Assembly (NCBI RefSeq): GCF_009184635.1
Contig: NZ_WELI01000003.1
Location: 496,001 to 560,000, forward strand
DNA length: 64,000 bases
Source of the DNA: Rudanella paleaurantiibacter
GTDB taxonomy: Bacteria; Bacteroidota; Bacteroidia; Cytophagales; Spirosomataceae
Direction: 5' to 3'
Position numbers and translations under genes: made by a program. Below, in pieces: positions 8,107 through 18,174 of this stretch. Position 1 is the stretch's first letter. Every line of letters begins with the position of its first letter. The notes below the pieces were generated by a model, which saw nothing but the letters and a program-made list of their open reading frames with translations, ran no database searches and was not told where the DNA came from.

Positions 8107-11100
8107 ATGCGCAGAATTTTATTAGGAAGCTGGCTTCTTTCGCTGCTTTTCTGTCTGCCTTTGCTGGCACAGGATGTATCGATAAGTGGCCGGGTCACTT
8201 CATCAGACGACGGCTCCGCTCTTCCGGGTGTGAGCATTCAGGTAAAAGGTACCACGCGTGGCGCAACCACCGATGCTCAGGGACAATATCGACTGAGTGT
8301 ACCAGCCAACAGCCGGTTAGTATTTAGCTACATTGGTTTCGAAACGCAGGAGATTCTGGTAGGTAACCAGACAACGATCGACGTAAAACTGTCGAGTGGC
8401 ACACAAAGCCTCAACGAGATTGTGGTAACGGCACAGGGTATCGAGCGCGACAAACGTTCGCTCGGTTACTCAACCCAGGAAGTAGGCGCCAGCATGATTG
8501 CGCAGAAATCGGAACCCAACCTGCTCAACGCCCTGCAAGGCAAGTTAGCCGGGGTTCAGATCAGCGGGCAAAGTGGCGCGCCGGGTGCTTCAACCAACAT
8601 CAACATTCGGGGTATTACGTCGTTCAACGGATCGAACCAGCCGCTTATCGTTGTGGATGGTATCATCTTCAGCAATGACGTAAACGTATCCGGTAACACC
8701 CTGTTCCAGGCTCAGTCGGCCAACCGTCTGGCCGACGTGAACCCCGAAAACATCGAGTCGGTTAACGTACTGAAAGGCCCTGCGGCTGCGGTACTGTACG
8801 GTTCGCGGGCGTCGGCGGGTGCTATCATCATCACCACCAAAAACGGCCGTAACCAGAACAACAAAACCGAGGTTACCGTCAATTCATCGTACAACGTACA
8901 AAACGTGTACGGCCTGCCCCGTTTTCAGAACGATTACGGTCAGGGTACCAACAACCTGTACGTAAACAACACGACGGCCTCATGGGGTCTGCCGTTTGTA
9001 GGTGGCCCAACGTCGATTACCAACTTACAGGGCGAAACCCGTCCGTACCAGGCATATCCAAACAACGTTCGGGATTTCTACCAGCAGGGTAGCATTTTTC
9101 AGAACACGGCTAACATTGCCGGTGGCGATGCCAACCGCAACTTTAGCCTGTCGTTTGGTAACACAACCCAGAAAGGGATTGTGCCTACGTTCAAGTTCAA
9201 CCGGACCAACGTACAGGTTGGTGGCGAAAGCAAACTGAACAACGGTATCAAAGTATCAGGTACGGCTTCGTACGTACAGACAGTTCAGGGTGGTACGGCA
9301 CTCGGTAACGGAGGTAGCGCCTTCGGTCAGCTGACGCGTATTCCACGTAGCTACGACCTGGTGAACGAGCCGTTTCAGGACGCCAACGGGCAGAGTATTT
9401 ACTTCCTGACCACAGCAAATAACCCCAACTGGGCCGTTCGGAACCTGACCCTCAACAGCCAGGTAGATCGTTTCTTCGGTAACTTCACGGTGGGTTACGA
9501 CGTAACCAAGTGGTTGAACGTAACGTACCGCGTAACGGGAGATACCTACACCGACCGCCGGAAAAACGTAAACAATATTGGTGCAGCCCGCGCTCCGCAG
9601 GGTGAAATTATCCAGGATCAGTTCTTCCGTTCGGAATTGAACGGCGACCTGTTGGTAAACGCCAAAGCCGACAAGCTCTTTATTGAAGGCCTGAGCGGTA
9701 ACCTCTTGCTGGGTAACAACATCAACCAGCGGCAGTCGCAGAGCCAGTCGGTATATGCGCAGCAGCTCACGATTCCGGGCTTTAGCAACGTATCAAACGG
9801 TTCGGTATTTACCAGCTCAGGCGAAAGCTCACTGACCCGCCGACTGGTAGGTTACTACGCACAGGCTTCGTTGTCGTACAACAACTACCTGTTCCTCGAA
9901 CTGACCGGCCGCGCCGACCGCTCGTCGACGCTGCCCCGTGCCAACAACACGTACTTCTACCCCTCGGCTTCGGTTAGCTTCGTACCCACAGATGCCTTCA
10001 AGCTCCAGTCAGACATCTTGTCGTATGCCAAAGTACGGGCGAGCATTGCCAAGGTTGGTCGTGATGCCGACCCCTACCTGCTCAACTCAGTATTTGCACA
10101 GGCCAGCTTTGGTAACAACCTGGCGAGCGTAGCGTTCCCCCTCTCAATTGGCGGTAGCAGCGTACCGGGCTTTGCCATTGGTGGTCGGATTGGTAATAAC
10201 GGCCTGACGCCTGAGTTTGTAACCTCGCAGGAGGTAGGTCTGAACCTGGGTCTGTTCAAGAACAAAGTGAGCATCGATGCAGCTTACTTCTTCACGAGCT
10301 CGACTAACCAGATTTTCAACGTAGCCGTATCGCCCTCATCGGGTTATGACACCCGGACTACCAACGTGGGTGAACTCCAGAACCGGGGTCTTGAACTGAC
10401 ATTGAACGCAACACCTGTGCGGGCGAGTGGTTTCCGTTGGGATGTAACGCTTAACTTCACCCGGATTCGGAACAAGGTTGTGTCGATTGCACCCGGTGTA
10501 ACCCAGTCAGGTATTACCGGTAACGGCTTTATCGGTATCACGTCGTCGATTGTCGAAGGTCAGCCCTACGGTGTAATTGTAAGTACGGCAAACCCACGGG
10601 TACAGAACACCAACCCGAACGGTCAGTACTACGATGCAACGGGTCAGTTTGTTGGTCAGTACGTAATTAACCCAACAACGGGTCAGTTTGCGCCGGGTCT
10701 GGCGGGTCAGGTAATTGCCAACCCCAACCCGAACTGGACGGCCGGCCTGAACAACACGTTCTCGTACAAAGGCTTCTCGCTGCAGGCACTGGTTGATACC
10801 CGTCAGGGCGGTCAGTTGTTCTCATTCAGCGCGGCCGACTATCGTTCGGGTGGTTCATTGTACGTAACGGGTATCGACCGCGATCAGCCCCGTATTCTGC
10901 CGGGTGTAATCCAGAACAGCGACGGAACATTCCGGCCAAACAACATTCAGCTGCCTGCCCAAACCTATTGGGCTGGTCTGGGTGGTCTGGCCTCAGAAGG
11001 TGCCGTATTCGACGCAACGGTGTACCGCCTGCGCGAGGTATCGTTCAACTACACCTTCCCGAAAGAGTGGTTGAGCCGTACTCCGCTGGGAGCCGCTTCG

Positions 11101-11256
11101 ATCGGTATCACGGGCCGGAACCTGTATTTCTTCGCCCCTGGCTTCTTTGCTGACCCCGAAGTGAACACGCAGGGCGCGGGTAACATCCAGGGTCTGGATC
11201 TGAACGGGCCGCCAAACACCCGCAACTACGGTGTCAATCTGCGGCTTACATTCTAA
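8107..11256 (+). CDS. SusC/RagA-type TonB-dependent transporter (C3)
   Basis: A 1049-residue transporter with signal peptide (MRRILLGSWLL... LLAQ), CarboxypepD-reg-like domain, IVVTAQGIERDKRSLGYSTQ at about residue 110, plug (NIRGITSFNGSNQPLIVVDG) and barrel ending in YGVNLRLTF. The first ~75 residues are nearly the same as in C2 (SSDDGSALPGVS, QVKGTTRG), while plug and barrel belong to a different SusC branch. Its partner SusD is also of a different family (SusD-like 2), so this locus is not a simple duplicate of loci 2 and 4. D3 starts 22 bp after its stop. The substrate is unknown. Confidence 0.95.
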   Translation: MRRILLGSWLLSLLFCLPLLAQDVSISGRVTSSDDGSALPGVSIQVKGTTRGATTDAQGQYRLSVPANSRLVFSYIGFETQEILVGNQTTIDVKLSSGTQSLNEIVVTAQGIERDKRSLGYSTQEVGASMIAQKSEPNLLNALQGKLAGVQISGQSGAPGASTNINIRGITSFNGSNQPLIVVDGIIFSNDVNVSGNTLFQAQSANRLADVNPENIESVNVLKGPAAAVLYGSRASAGAIIITTKNGRNQNNKTEVTVNSSYNVQNVYGLPRFQNDYGQGTNNLYVNNTTASWGLPFVGGPTSITNLQGETRPYQAYPNNVRDFYQQGSIFQNTANIAGGDANRNFSLSFGNTTQKGIVPTFKFNRTNVQVGGESKLNNGIKVSGTASYVQTVQGGTALGNGGSAFGQLTRIPRSYDLVNEPFQDANGQSIYFLTTANNPNWAVRNLTLNSQVDRFFGNFTVGYDVTKWLNVTYRVTGDTYTDRRKNVNNIGAARAPQGEIIQDQFFRSELNGDLLVNAKADKLFIEGLSGNLLLGNNINQRQSQSQSVYAQQLTIPGFSNVSNGSVFTSSGESSLTRRLVGYYAQASLSYNNYLFLELTGRADRSSTLPRANNTYFYPSASVSFVPTDAFKLQSDILSYAKVRASIAKVGRDADPYLLNSVFAQASFGNNLASVAFPLSIGGSSVPGFAIGGRIGNNGLTPEFVTSQEVGLNLGLFKNKVSIDAAYFFTSSTNQIFNVAVSPSSGYDTRTTNVGELQNRGLELTLNATPVRASGFRWDVTLNFTRIRNKVVSIAPGVTQSGITGNGFIGITSSIVEGQPYGVIVSTANPRVQNTNPNGQYYDATGQFVGQYVINPTTGQFAPGLAGQVIANPNPNWTAGLNNTFSYKGFSLQALVDTRQGGQLFSFSAADYRSGGSLYVTGIDRDQPRILPGVIQNSDGTFRPNNIQLPAQTYWAGLGGLASEGAVFDATVYRLREVSFNYTFPKEWLSRTPLGAASIGITGRNLYFFAPGFFADPEVNTQGAGNIQGLDLNGPPNTRNYGVNLRLTF

Positions 11257-11278
11257 CACTTTCATCTTACATACATCC

Positions 11279-12733
11279 ATGAAAATAATATTTCGTAGTG
11301 TAGTTCTGATGCTGCCGCTGGCATTTGGCCTCGGTTGCTCCAACTTCCTCGACGAAAGCATCAACGTAACCCCGAACAACCCGACAGCCGTACCCCCTTC
11401 GGTACTGTTGCCCACGGTTGAAATCGGTACCGCTTTCGCCAATGCCAATGAGATTAACCGGTTTGCATCAACCATCATGCAACAAACGGCTGGTGCTGCC
11501 AACAGCCCGGCTACATACGACGTGTACCAGACCAACGGTGCCGATTTCGGTAACCAGTGGCGGTTTGAACTGTACGGCGGTGCGCTGGTAAACGCCCAGA
11601 AGATTATCGACATTGCCTCGGCATCGAACTCACCCGCTTACACGGGTATCGCCAAAATCATGAAGGCGTACGCGTTCAGTGTGGCAACCGATATGTGGGG
11701 TGATGTACCGTACTCGCAGGCGTTGCAGGGCGAAGCTAACCCACAGCCCCGCGTCGACAAGCAGGAGGATATCTACAAAGGCAACACGTCGCAGAACATC
11801 CAGAGCCTGTTTGATCTGGTGCGCGAAGGTCTGGCCGACCTCGACAAGCAGTCGGCTACGCGGCCGGGCAATGACGACGTGATTTACCGGGGCGACCTGG
11901 CCAAATGGCGTCGGGCCGGTAACACGCTGCTGCTGAAGCTAGCCAACACGATCAGCGTGAAAGAGCCCGCTTTGGCGAAACAGGTGATTGATCAGGTAAT
12001 TGCCGGTAACAACTTTATCCGCAGCAATGCCGACGATTTCAACGTAACGTTCGGTGCTGCTGTAGGTAGCCGCGACCCCCGCTTTGAGTACACCAACATC
12101 AGCTCGTTTAAAGACGATCTGATCATGAGCTCGCGGTACCTGACCTTGTTGCAGGGCCTCAATGACCCCCGTCTGCCCGTGTTCTGGACAAAACCTGCAG
12201 CCAATTACGTAACCTGGGACAACGGTCAGAGCGGTGCCCGGCCTACACCGGTAACAACCTGGTCGCGGTACAATAGCTACGTGACCGGTGCCAATGGTGA
12301 AGGCCCCGTGCGCCTGTTGACCAACTTCCAGCGGGCGTTTATTCTGGCGGAGTCGGCCCTGATGCTGGGCACGGCAGGTGATCCGCAAACGCTGTATGCC
12401 GAAGGTATCCGGGCGTCGATGACGCTGGCGGGTATTCCAACCGCTCAGATCGATGCGTACATCACCGCCAATGCCCTGCGCGGTACGCAGCAGGAGCGCC
12501 TGGCCCAGATTATTACGCAGAAGTACATTGCGTTTACGGGCAACGGCCTTGAGCTATGGAACGATTGGCGTCGGACGGGTTACCCAACCCAGCAGCCTGC
12601 TCAGAATGCAGTAGGTATCGACGGAACCCGGCCTGTACGGGCGGTGTATGTGTCGTTTGAAAACGAGCGGAACACCAACTTCCCGAACCCAGCCCCCCAG
12701 TCGAACGTAAAAGTTTGGTGGGACGCCAACTAA
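11279..12733 (+). CDS. SusD-like 2 family nutrient-binding outer membrane lipoprotein (D3)
   Basis: A 484-residue lipoprotein; the start at 11279 (MKIIFRSVVLML) gives a signal with lipobox GLGC, whereas earlier in-frame codons lie inside C3. NPTAVPPSVLLPT, FASTIMQQTAGAANSP, YGGALVNAQKII, MKAYAFSVATDMWGDVPYS and ITQKYIAFTGNGLELWNDWR are typical of the second SusD family (SusD-like 2), which differs from the RagB-type D1, D2 and D4. It should act as the lid of C3. A small lipoprotein gene follows after 21 bp. Confidence 0.92.
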   Translation: MKIIFRSVVLMLPLAFGLGCSNFLDESINVTPNNPTAVPPSVLLPTVEIGTAFANANEINRFASTIMQQTAGAANSPATYDVYQTNGADFGNQWRFELYGGALVNAQKIIDIASASNSPAYTGIAKIMKAYAFSVATDMWGDVPYSQALQGEANPQPRVDKQEDIYKGNTSQNIQSLFDLVREGLADLDKQSATRPGNDDVIYRGDLAKWRRAGNTLLLKLANTISVKEPALAKQVIDQVIAGNNFIRSNADDFNVTFGAAVGSRDPRFEYTNISSFKDDLIMSSRYLTLLQGLNDPRLPVFWTKPAANYVTWDNGQSGARPTPVTTWSRYNSYVTGANGEGPVRLLTNFQRAFILAESALMLGTAGDPQTLYAEGIRASMTLAGIPTAQIDAYITANALRGTQQERLAQIITQKYIAFTGNGLELWNDWRRTGYPTQQPAQNAVGIDGTRPVRAVYVSFENERNTNFPNPAPQSNVKVWWDAN

Positions 12734-12754
12734 TACTCAAAACATAGCTACACA

Positions 12755-13267
12755 ATGAAACTGACACTTATAAAAGGAGTATTGCTGGCAGCGATGGCAT
12801 TGAGTACCGTTGCCTGCAAAGACGATCTGGAGTACGGCACACTTGTGCGCGACAACCGCCCGGCGGTACCGGTTACGTTCACCAACGCCACCACGTACGG
12901 CGGTAACCCCTTCATCGAAATTTCTCGGGCCGGGGCTACACCCATCACGTTTACCCTGTCGATTCCGGCCGGTTCAGGTCGGACTATTAAAGAGATTACC
13001 CGCGTAGTGGGTGGCGGTACGGGTATCAACGCCGGTTCGCTCAACACCAGCTCACTGGTAATTAACACGGCCCCGATTGCGGGTACCGGCACAACGGCTA
13101 CGTTTACCATGACGCAGGCTGCCTTTGCCGCTAAGTATCCGGCAGTAGTGCTTACTCCTACGGGTAACCCGGCGGCTCCGCGTGAGATTGCCTTTATCTT
13201 CCTGGTAACACTGGACGACAACACCCAGATTGTGACTCAGCAGGTACGGGCCCGCGTGTTGGCTTAA
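12755..13267 (+). CDS. Small lipoprotein accessory to the C3/D3 transporter, function unknown
   Basis: A 170-residue protein with a lipoprotein signal (MKLTLIKGVLLAAMALSTVAC). The mature part is Thr/Ala/Gly-rich and predicted beta by eye, with no motif I recognise (PVTFTNATTYGGNPFIEISR, AAFAAKYPAVVLTPTG). It is not visibly related to the lipoproteins at 7425 and 18175, but it holds the same third position of its operon and ends 18 bp before a perfect terminator. It may be a substrate-binding or structural accessory; no direct evidence exists for either. Confidence 0.8.
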   Translation: MKLTLIKGVLLAAMALSTVACKDDLEYGTLVRDNRPAVPVTFTNATTYGGNPFIEISRAGATPITFTLSIPAGSGRTIKEITRVVGGGTGINAGSLNTSSLVINTAPIAGTGTTATFTMTQAAFAAKYPAVVLTPTGNPAAPREIAFIFLVTLDDNTQIVTQQVRARVLA

Positions 13268-13284
13268 ACCGTTTCTGTTTGTTA

Positions 13285-13318
13285 AAAGCACCGATGCTTG
13301 CGCATCGGTGCTTTTTTT
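13285..13318 (+). terminator. Rho-independent terminator of the C3 operon
   Basis: A perfect 13-bp stem (AAAGCACCGATGC with GCATCGGTGCTTT), TTGC loop and T run. Confidence 0.93.
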
Positions 13319-13625
13319 GTGCGTTATGTCTACTTTTTTAATCAGGATTTCACTTAGGCAATAACACTATTAGTATCGGATATACTATCTTCTAATAATC
13401 CAATTTCATACATAACAAAATTTACTCATCCTACTAATTCTAAAGGCGTACTCCTGTTTGCACATACACTACTATAATCTCTTGCATAATACGGTCACAA
13501 ATTCGTCCTCATTCGCATTAAGTATCACAAATCTTCTTATTAACCAAATTTTATTGTGAATCGAATTTATTTATTCAACGGTTTGTGAATAACTTGCCGT
13601 GCATTACCAATATATCTTAAATACC
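13319..13625. other. AT-rich intergenic region before C4
   Basis: About 300 AT-rich bases with no credible gene. They should hold the C4 promoter, but I find no element close enough to consensus to call; TAACTTGC at about 13590 is a weak -7 candidate. Confidence 0.5.
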
Positions 13626-16600
13626 ATGAGAAACACTTTACAACAACTCTGTTTGCTGGTCATGGTTCTGCTGGGTCAATTGGCCTGGGCACAGGATCGG
13701 GCAGTAACCGGAAAAGTGAAGGGCGATGATGGATCGCCCCTACCGGGTGTAACCGTTTTGCTGAAAGGAACCAGCCGCGGTACCACCACTAATGCAGAAG
13801 GAAATTTCCGGATTGAAGCTCCTGCCACCGGCCGGCTGGTTTTCAGCTTTGTCGGTTATAAAAGCCAGGAAATTGCGGTCGGGAACCAGTCGACCTTATC
13901 GGTTACGCTCGAAAGCGACGCATCGAACCTGAACGAGGTTGTGGTTGTGGGCTACGGCGCTTCGCTTACCAAAAAGGAAACAACCGGCGCCACAGCAAAC
14001 GTCAAGGGAAAAGAAATTGAAAACCTGCCTAACCCGAGCTTCGACGGGGCTATGCAGGGACGAGCAGCCGGTGTGCAAATCACCTCAAATAATGGAACAC
14101 CCGGTGGTGCCGTACAGGTACGGATTCGGGGTGTCGGCTCGATCTCGGCTGGTAATGAGCCCCTGTACATTGTCGATGGTGTTCAGCTAAACAACCGGAA
14201 CGACGGGGGCGGCAACGTAAGCAATAACCCGCTGGCGTTTTTGAACCCTAACGATATTGAGAGCATCGACATCCTGAAAGATGCCGCTACGGCCGCTATC
14301 TACGGTGCACAAGCCGCCAACGGGGTGGTACTGGTAACCACCAAGCGCGGTAAAGCGGGTACTAAAGCCAAAGTAAACCTGAATATGTATCGCGGGGTGG
14401 TAGAACCCATCCGGCAACTCGACGTACTGAACACCCAACAGTGGATTCAGGCCCGACAGGAGGCTCTTATCACGAACACGCCTACCCTGACCCCGGCCGC
14501 CAGCCGGACAACCGTACTGGCCTCGTTGAACCTACCCGTTGACCTGAGCGATCAGGCTATTGCTGAATTGCCAACGTATAACTGGCAAGGCGAAGCGTAC
14601 CGGCCTGGCAGCGTAACCAACGCCGACCTGTCGGCACAGGGTGGCAACGACCGCACCACGTACTACATCTCAGGCTCGTACAACCAGCAGGATGCCATTC
14701 TGCGCAATGTGGATTTCCAGCGGTTCTCGGGCAAAATGAATCTCACGAGCAAACTGAGCAATAAGATTACACTGGACGCCGGCCTGACAGCCGCCAGCGT
14801 GTCACAACGCGGTCCCTACGGTGGTTCTGAAGGCTCGCTGGCGTTTGGTGCCCCTCAGTACTCAGCCCCGCTGATTCTGCCTATCAACCCCATTTACGCA
14901 CCGGACGGTAGCTACTACGGCCTGCCCGCTTCGGGAATCGTAATGCCGGGTGACCTCTCGCAGAACGTTATTGCCAACTCAAATCTCATCAAGTCGAAAA
15001 CAGGCACCCGTCAGCTTGTAGCCAACTTGGGCCTAACGTACGCTATCAACAAAGACCTGATTTTTAAGGCGTTTGGTGGCTTAGATTACCGTTCGGTAAA
15101 CTCGTCGTTTTTTGGTGACCCACGCCTGTCAGATTACTTCAACATCCGGGGTACGCTGAACCAGTTTGTGAATAACAACACCAACCTCACGACCAACGCT
15201 ACGCTGAACTACAACAAAACGTTTGGCAGCAAGCATACGTTTGGTGCCTTGTTGGGTGCTGAATACCGGCAGGAGATCAACGAAGGTACATCACTCAACG
15301 CCCAGGGATTCCCCACGCCAGAACTCAACACCGCCAACGCGGCTGCTGAACCCGTATCGGTAGGCGGTTTCTGGTCGGGCTTCAAGCGGGCCGGTGTATT
15401 TACTAACCTGCGCTACGAATACCAGAAACGCTTTATTCTGAGCGGTATTATTCGGTACGATGGTTCATCACGGTTCGGGGCTAACAACCAATGGGGTGTG
15501 TTCCCATCGATTTCGGCCAAATGGAACCTGGCTGAAGAGAACTTCCTCAAAGGCAGCAACGTAGTTAGTGACCTCGGCCTGCGGTTTAGCGTGGGTAGCA
15601 CCGGTAACGATCAGGTAGCTAACTTTGCAGCCCGTCGGCTGTATGGCCTTGGCGGTGTGTATCAGGGTAATGCCGGTATTGGCGTAAGTCAGTTGGGTAA
15701 CCCCAACCTGCGCTGGGAGCGTAACGTAACCTACAACGTGGGTCTTGACTATGGTTTCTTCGGGGGCCGTCTGAAAGGCTCGATTGATGCCTTCCAGCGC
15801 ATTAGCCGCGACCTGCTGCTGACCCGCTCGATTCCGCAAACCAACGGTTTTAACAGTATTTTTGAGAACATCGGCGAGGTACAAAACCGGGGTCTGGAAT
15901 TTGCCATCACGACTGTCAACGTCAACACGGGTGGTTTCCGCTGGGAGAGCAACTTCAACATCACGTTCCTCGACAACAAAGTAACCAAGCTGTTTGAAGG
16001 TGCTGACGTTCTGCCCGGCAACCTGTCAGTACGGGTAGGTTATCCGCTCTTTACCAACGTGGGTGTACCCTATGCCGGTGTAAACCCAGCCAACGGTCGG
16101 CCGATGTGGTATGACCCCAGTGGCAACCTTACGTACATTGTCCGGACAGCCGATCAGCGTCCGCTGGGTCATTCAGGTATCACTAAGCAGTTTGGTGGCT
16201 TCACCAACACGTTCAGCTACAAAGGGTTCGAACTGTCAGGCTTGTTCCAGTATGACTTTGGCCGGGTGATTCAGAACACCCAGGAGTTCCGTTTGGCCGA
16301 CAATGCCGGCGTACTGCGCAACGGACTGGAATATTATTTCACGAACCGGTGGACTACTCCCGGTCAGATTACGAGCGTACCACGCCCGGCCAACAACCGG
16401 ACCGAAATCAGTGGTCGTGTAAGTTCGTACCAGTCAGGCACGCGCTTTTTCCAAGATGCATCGTATATCCGTCTGAAGCAGGTTTCGCTCAGCTACACCG
16501 TACCACCGGCTGTAGTAAGCCGCCTGAAGCTGTCAGGTTTGAAAGTGTATGCGCAGGCAGTCAATGCCTTCACGCTGACGCGCTGGACAGGCTTCGATCC

Positions 16601-16688
16601 TGAGTTTGCTATTGAAGGTGGCCTGGACAACCAGGGGATCATTCCGCAGTCACGCAATTACACGCTGGGTGTTCAAATTGGCCTTTAA
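13626..16688 (+). CDS. SusC/RagA-type TonB-dependent transporter (C4)
   Basis: A 1020-residue transporter. The start at 13626 (MRNTLQQLCLLVMVLLGQ, cut after AWAQ) is preferred to an earlier in-frame codon at 13599. It has a CarboxypepD-reg-like domain, VVVVGYGASLTKKETTGATA at about 103, plug motifs IRGVGSISAGNEPLYIVDG and NDIESIDILKDAATAAIYG, and a barrel ending in YTLGVQIGL. It parallels C2 motif by motif (AGVNPANGRPM, QPGDI/TPGQITSVPRP), so loci 2 and 4 are a duplication that has since diverged. D4 begins 21 bp downstream. Confidence 0.95.
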   Translation: MRNTLQQLCLLVMVLLGQLAWAQDRAVTGKVKGDDGSPLPGVTVLLKGTSRGTTTNAEGNFRIEAPATGRLVFSFVGYKSQEIAVGNQSTLSVTLESDASNLNEVVVVGYGASLTKKETTGATANVKGKEIENLPNPSFDGAMQGRAAGVQITSNNGTPGGAVQVRIRGVGSISAGNEPLYIVDGVQLNNRNDGGGNVSNNPLAFLNPNDIESIDILKDAATAAIYGAQAANGVVLVTTKRGKAGTKAKVNLNMYRGVVEPIRQLDVLNTQQWIQARQEALITNTPTLTPAASRTTVLASLNLPVDLSDQAIAELPTYNWQGEAYRPGSVTNADLSAQGGNDRTTYYISGSYNQQDAILRNVDFQRFSGKMNLTSKLSNKITLDAGLTAASVSQRGPYGGSEGSLAFGAPQYSAPLILPINPIYAPDGSYYGLPASGIVMPGDLSQNVIANSNLIKSKTGTRQLVANLGLTYAINKDLIFKAFGGLDYRSVNSSFFGDPRLSDYFNIRGTLNQFVNNNTNLTTNATLNYNKTFGSKHTFGALLGAEYRQEINEGTSLNAQGFPTPELNTANAAAEPVSVGGFWSGFKRAGVFTNLRYEYQKRFILSGIIRYDGSSRFGANNQWGVFPSISAKWNLAEENFLKGSNVVSDLGLRFSVGSTGNDQVANFAARRLYGLGGVYQGNAGIGVSQLGNPNLRWERNVTYNVGLDYGFFGGRLKGSIDAFQRISRDLLLTRSIPQTNGFNSIFENIGEVQNRGLEFAITTVNVNTGGFRWESNFNITFLDNKVTKLFEGADVLPGNLSVRVGYPLFTNVGVPYAGVNPANGRPMWYDPSGNLTYIVRTADQRPLGHSGITKQFGGFTNTFSYKGFELSGLFQYDFGRVIQNTQEFRLADNAGVLRNGLEYYFTNRWTTPGQITSVPRPANNRTEISGRVSSYQSGTRFFQDASYIRLKQVSLSYTVPPAVVSRLKLSGLKVYAQAVNAFTLTRWTGFDPEFAIEGGLDNQGIIPQSRNYTLGVQIGL

Positions 16689-16709
16689 TTCTCTCGACAA
16701 ACGACTTTT

Positions 16710-18164
16710 ATGAAACATACATTAGGAATTCTGACGCTGACAGTTGGCCTGTTCATGGCAAGTTGCAGCAACCTGCTTGATGTGCAGCCCCGGCAATCCA
16801 TTGATTCGGGTGTGGCCCTTACCACGCGCGAAGGCATCAATGCGGCCGTCACCAACGTTTACACGTACCAGAAAGATATTACCCTGTATGGTCGTGACCT
16901 GATTGCCATTGCCGAAGCACTGGGCGACGAAAGCCGGATCATCAACCGGGCAGGTGGCCGTTTCATCAATGAGGGCCAGAACGTGATTAACAGCCATCTG
17001 CTGGGCTGGAACATCTACTACCTCGGCATTAACAACATCAACCTCATTCTGGACGCGCTGCCAAGCAGCCCTTTCAATGAAGCCGAGCGTGAGCGCATCG
17101 AGGGCGAATTGAAGTTTTTGCGGGCGTTGAACTACCACAATCTGGCCCGTGTATTTGCCTACGATCCTAAAGTACGAATCAGTTCGCTGGACCGGGGCGG
17201 GGTACCTCTCGTTCTGAAAGGTGTTAGCACGCCCGAGCAGATCGAAAACCACCCACGTGCTTCGGTTGATGAGGTGTACGCTCAGATTTACAAAGACCTG
17301 ACCGACGCCGTTGCGAAAGCCCCTACCACGGGTGCCCCAAGCCGGGCTACCCGCGCAGCAGCCATGGCTTTGTTTGCCCGGGTAGCTCTGTACAACGAAG
17401 ACTTCACCAACGCGATCAAATATGCTACCGACGCGCTCAATGCGGGCGTGGGCCGCTTTGTAGGCAATACGGATTATGTAGCTGCGTGGCGTAGCAACAG
17501 CCACCCCGAGTCGGTGTTTGAAATTCTGTTCCAAACCCGCCAGGAGTCGTTGGGCGTAAACAACTCACTGCAATCGGCTTACACGACGATGGAATCGGTA
17601 GCGCAGGTAAACAGCCTGGGTGCCCTGCGTCCTACTCCGCTGCCAACAGCCAACGGTTGGGGATCGGTGGTACCAACAACGGCTTTTCTGGGCCTGCACC
17701 AGACCGGTGATGTTCGGCGTCAGCTTTACCAGTTGGGCCTGAACCGTTCAGGTAGCATCGTGGAAGAGTGCACCAAGTTTGTGGGCAAGTCGGGCGTAAT
17801 TTACATGGACAACGTACCCGTAATTCGTATCTCTGAGCTGATTCTGATCCGGGCTGAGGCTTTGGCTCGCAGCAACGGCGACCAGGCTCAAGCTCTGGCC
17901 GACGTGAACCGGATTCGGACTCGTGCCGGCCTGACAGCGCTGCCCACTACAACGACTAATGCACAGTTGCAGACAGAGATTGAGCTGCAGCGCCGTTTGG
18001 AACTGGCCTTTGAAGGACACCGCTGGTTCGACCTGAAGCGTCGCGGACGTGATGTGGTCAAGTCAACGGGCAACGTACCCTATGGCGATACGCGCACCCT
18101 CGCCCCTATTCCAGTTCGGGAAATTCAAGCCAACAACAAACTGGTTCAAAACGCAGGTTACTAA
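16710..18164 (+). CDS. SusD/RagB family outer membrane lipoprotein (D4)
   Basis: A 484-residue SusD protein with lipobox MASC and SNLLDVQPRQSI following it. Core motifs are GELKFLRALNYHNLARVFAY at about residue 130, RISELILIRAEALARSNGD, and the C-terminal ELQRRLELAFEGHRWFDLKR. It is the partner of C4 and a paralog of D2 with matching operon position; the accessory lipoprotein gene starts only 10 bp after its stop. The ligand is unknown. Confidence 0.95.
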   Translation: MKHTLGILTLTVGLFMASCSNLLDVQPRQSIDSGVALTTREGINAAVTNVYTYQKDITLYGRDLIAIAEALGDESRIINRAGGRFINEGQNVINSHLLGWNIYYLGINNINLILDALPSSPFNEAERERIEGELKFLRALNYHNLARVFAYDPKVRISSLDRGGVPLVLKGVSTPEQIENHPRASVDEVYAQIYKDLTDAVAKAPTTGAPSRATRAAAMALFARVALYNEDFTNAIKYATDALNAGVGRFVGNTDYVAAWRSNSHPESVFEILFQTRQESLGVNNSLQSAYTTMESVAQVNSLGALRPTPLPTANGWGSVVPTTAFLGLHQTGDVRRQLYQLGLNRSGSIVEECTKFVGKSGVIYMDNVPVIRISELILIRAEALARSNGDQAQALADVNRIRTRAGLTALPTTTTNAQLQTEIELQRRLELAFEGHRWFDLKRRGRDVVKSTGNVPYGDTRTLAPIPVREIQANNKLVQNAGY

Positions 18165-18174
18165 TCGAGACATC

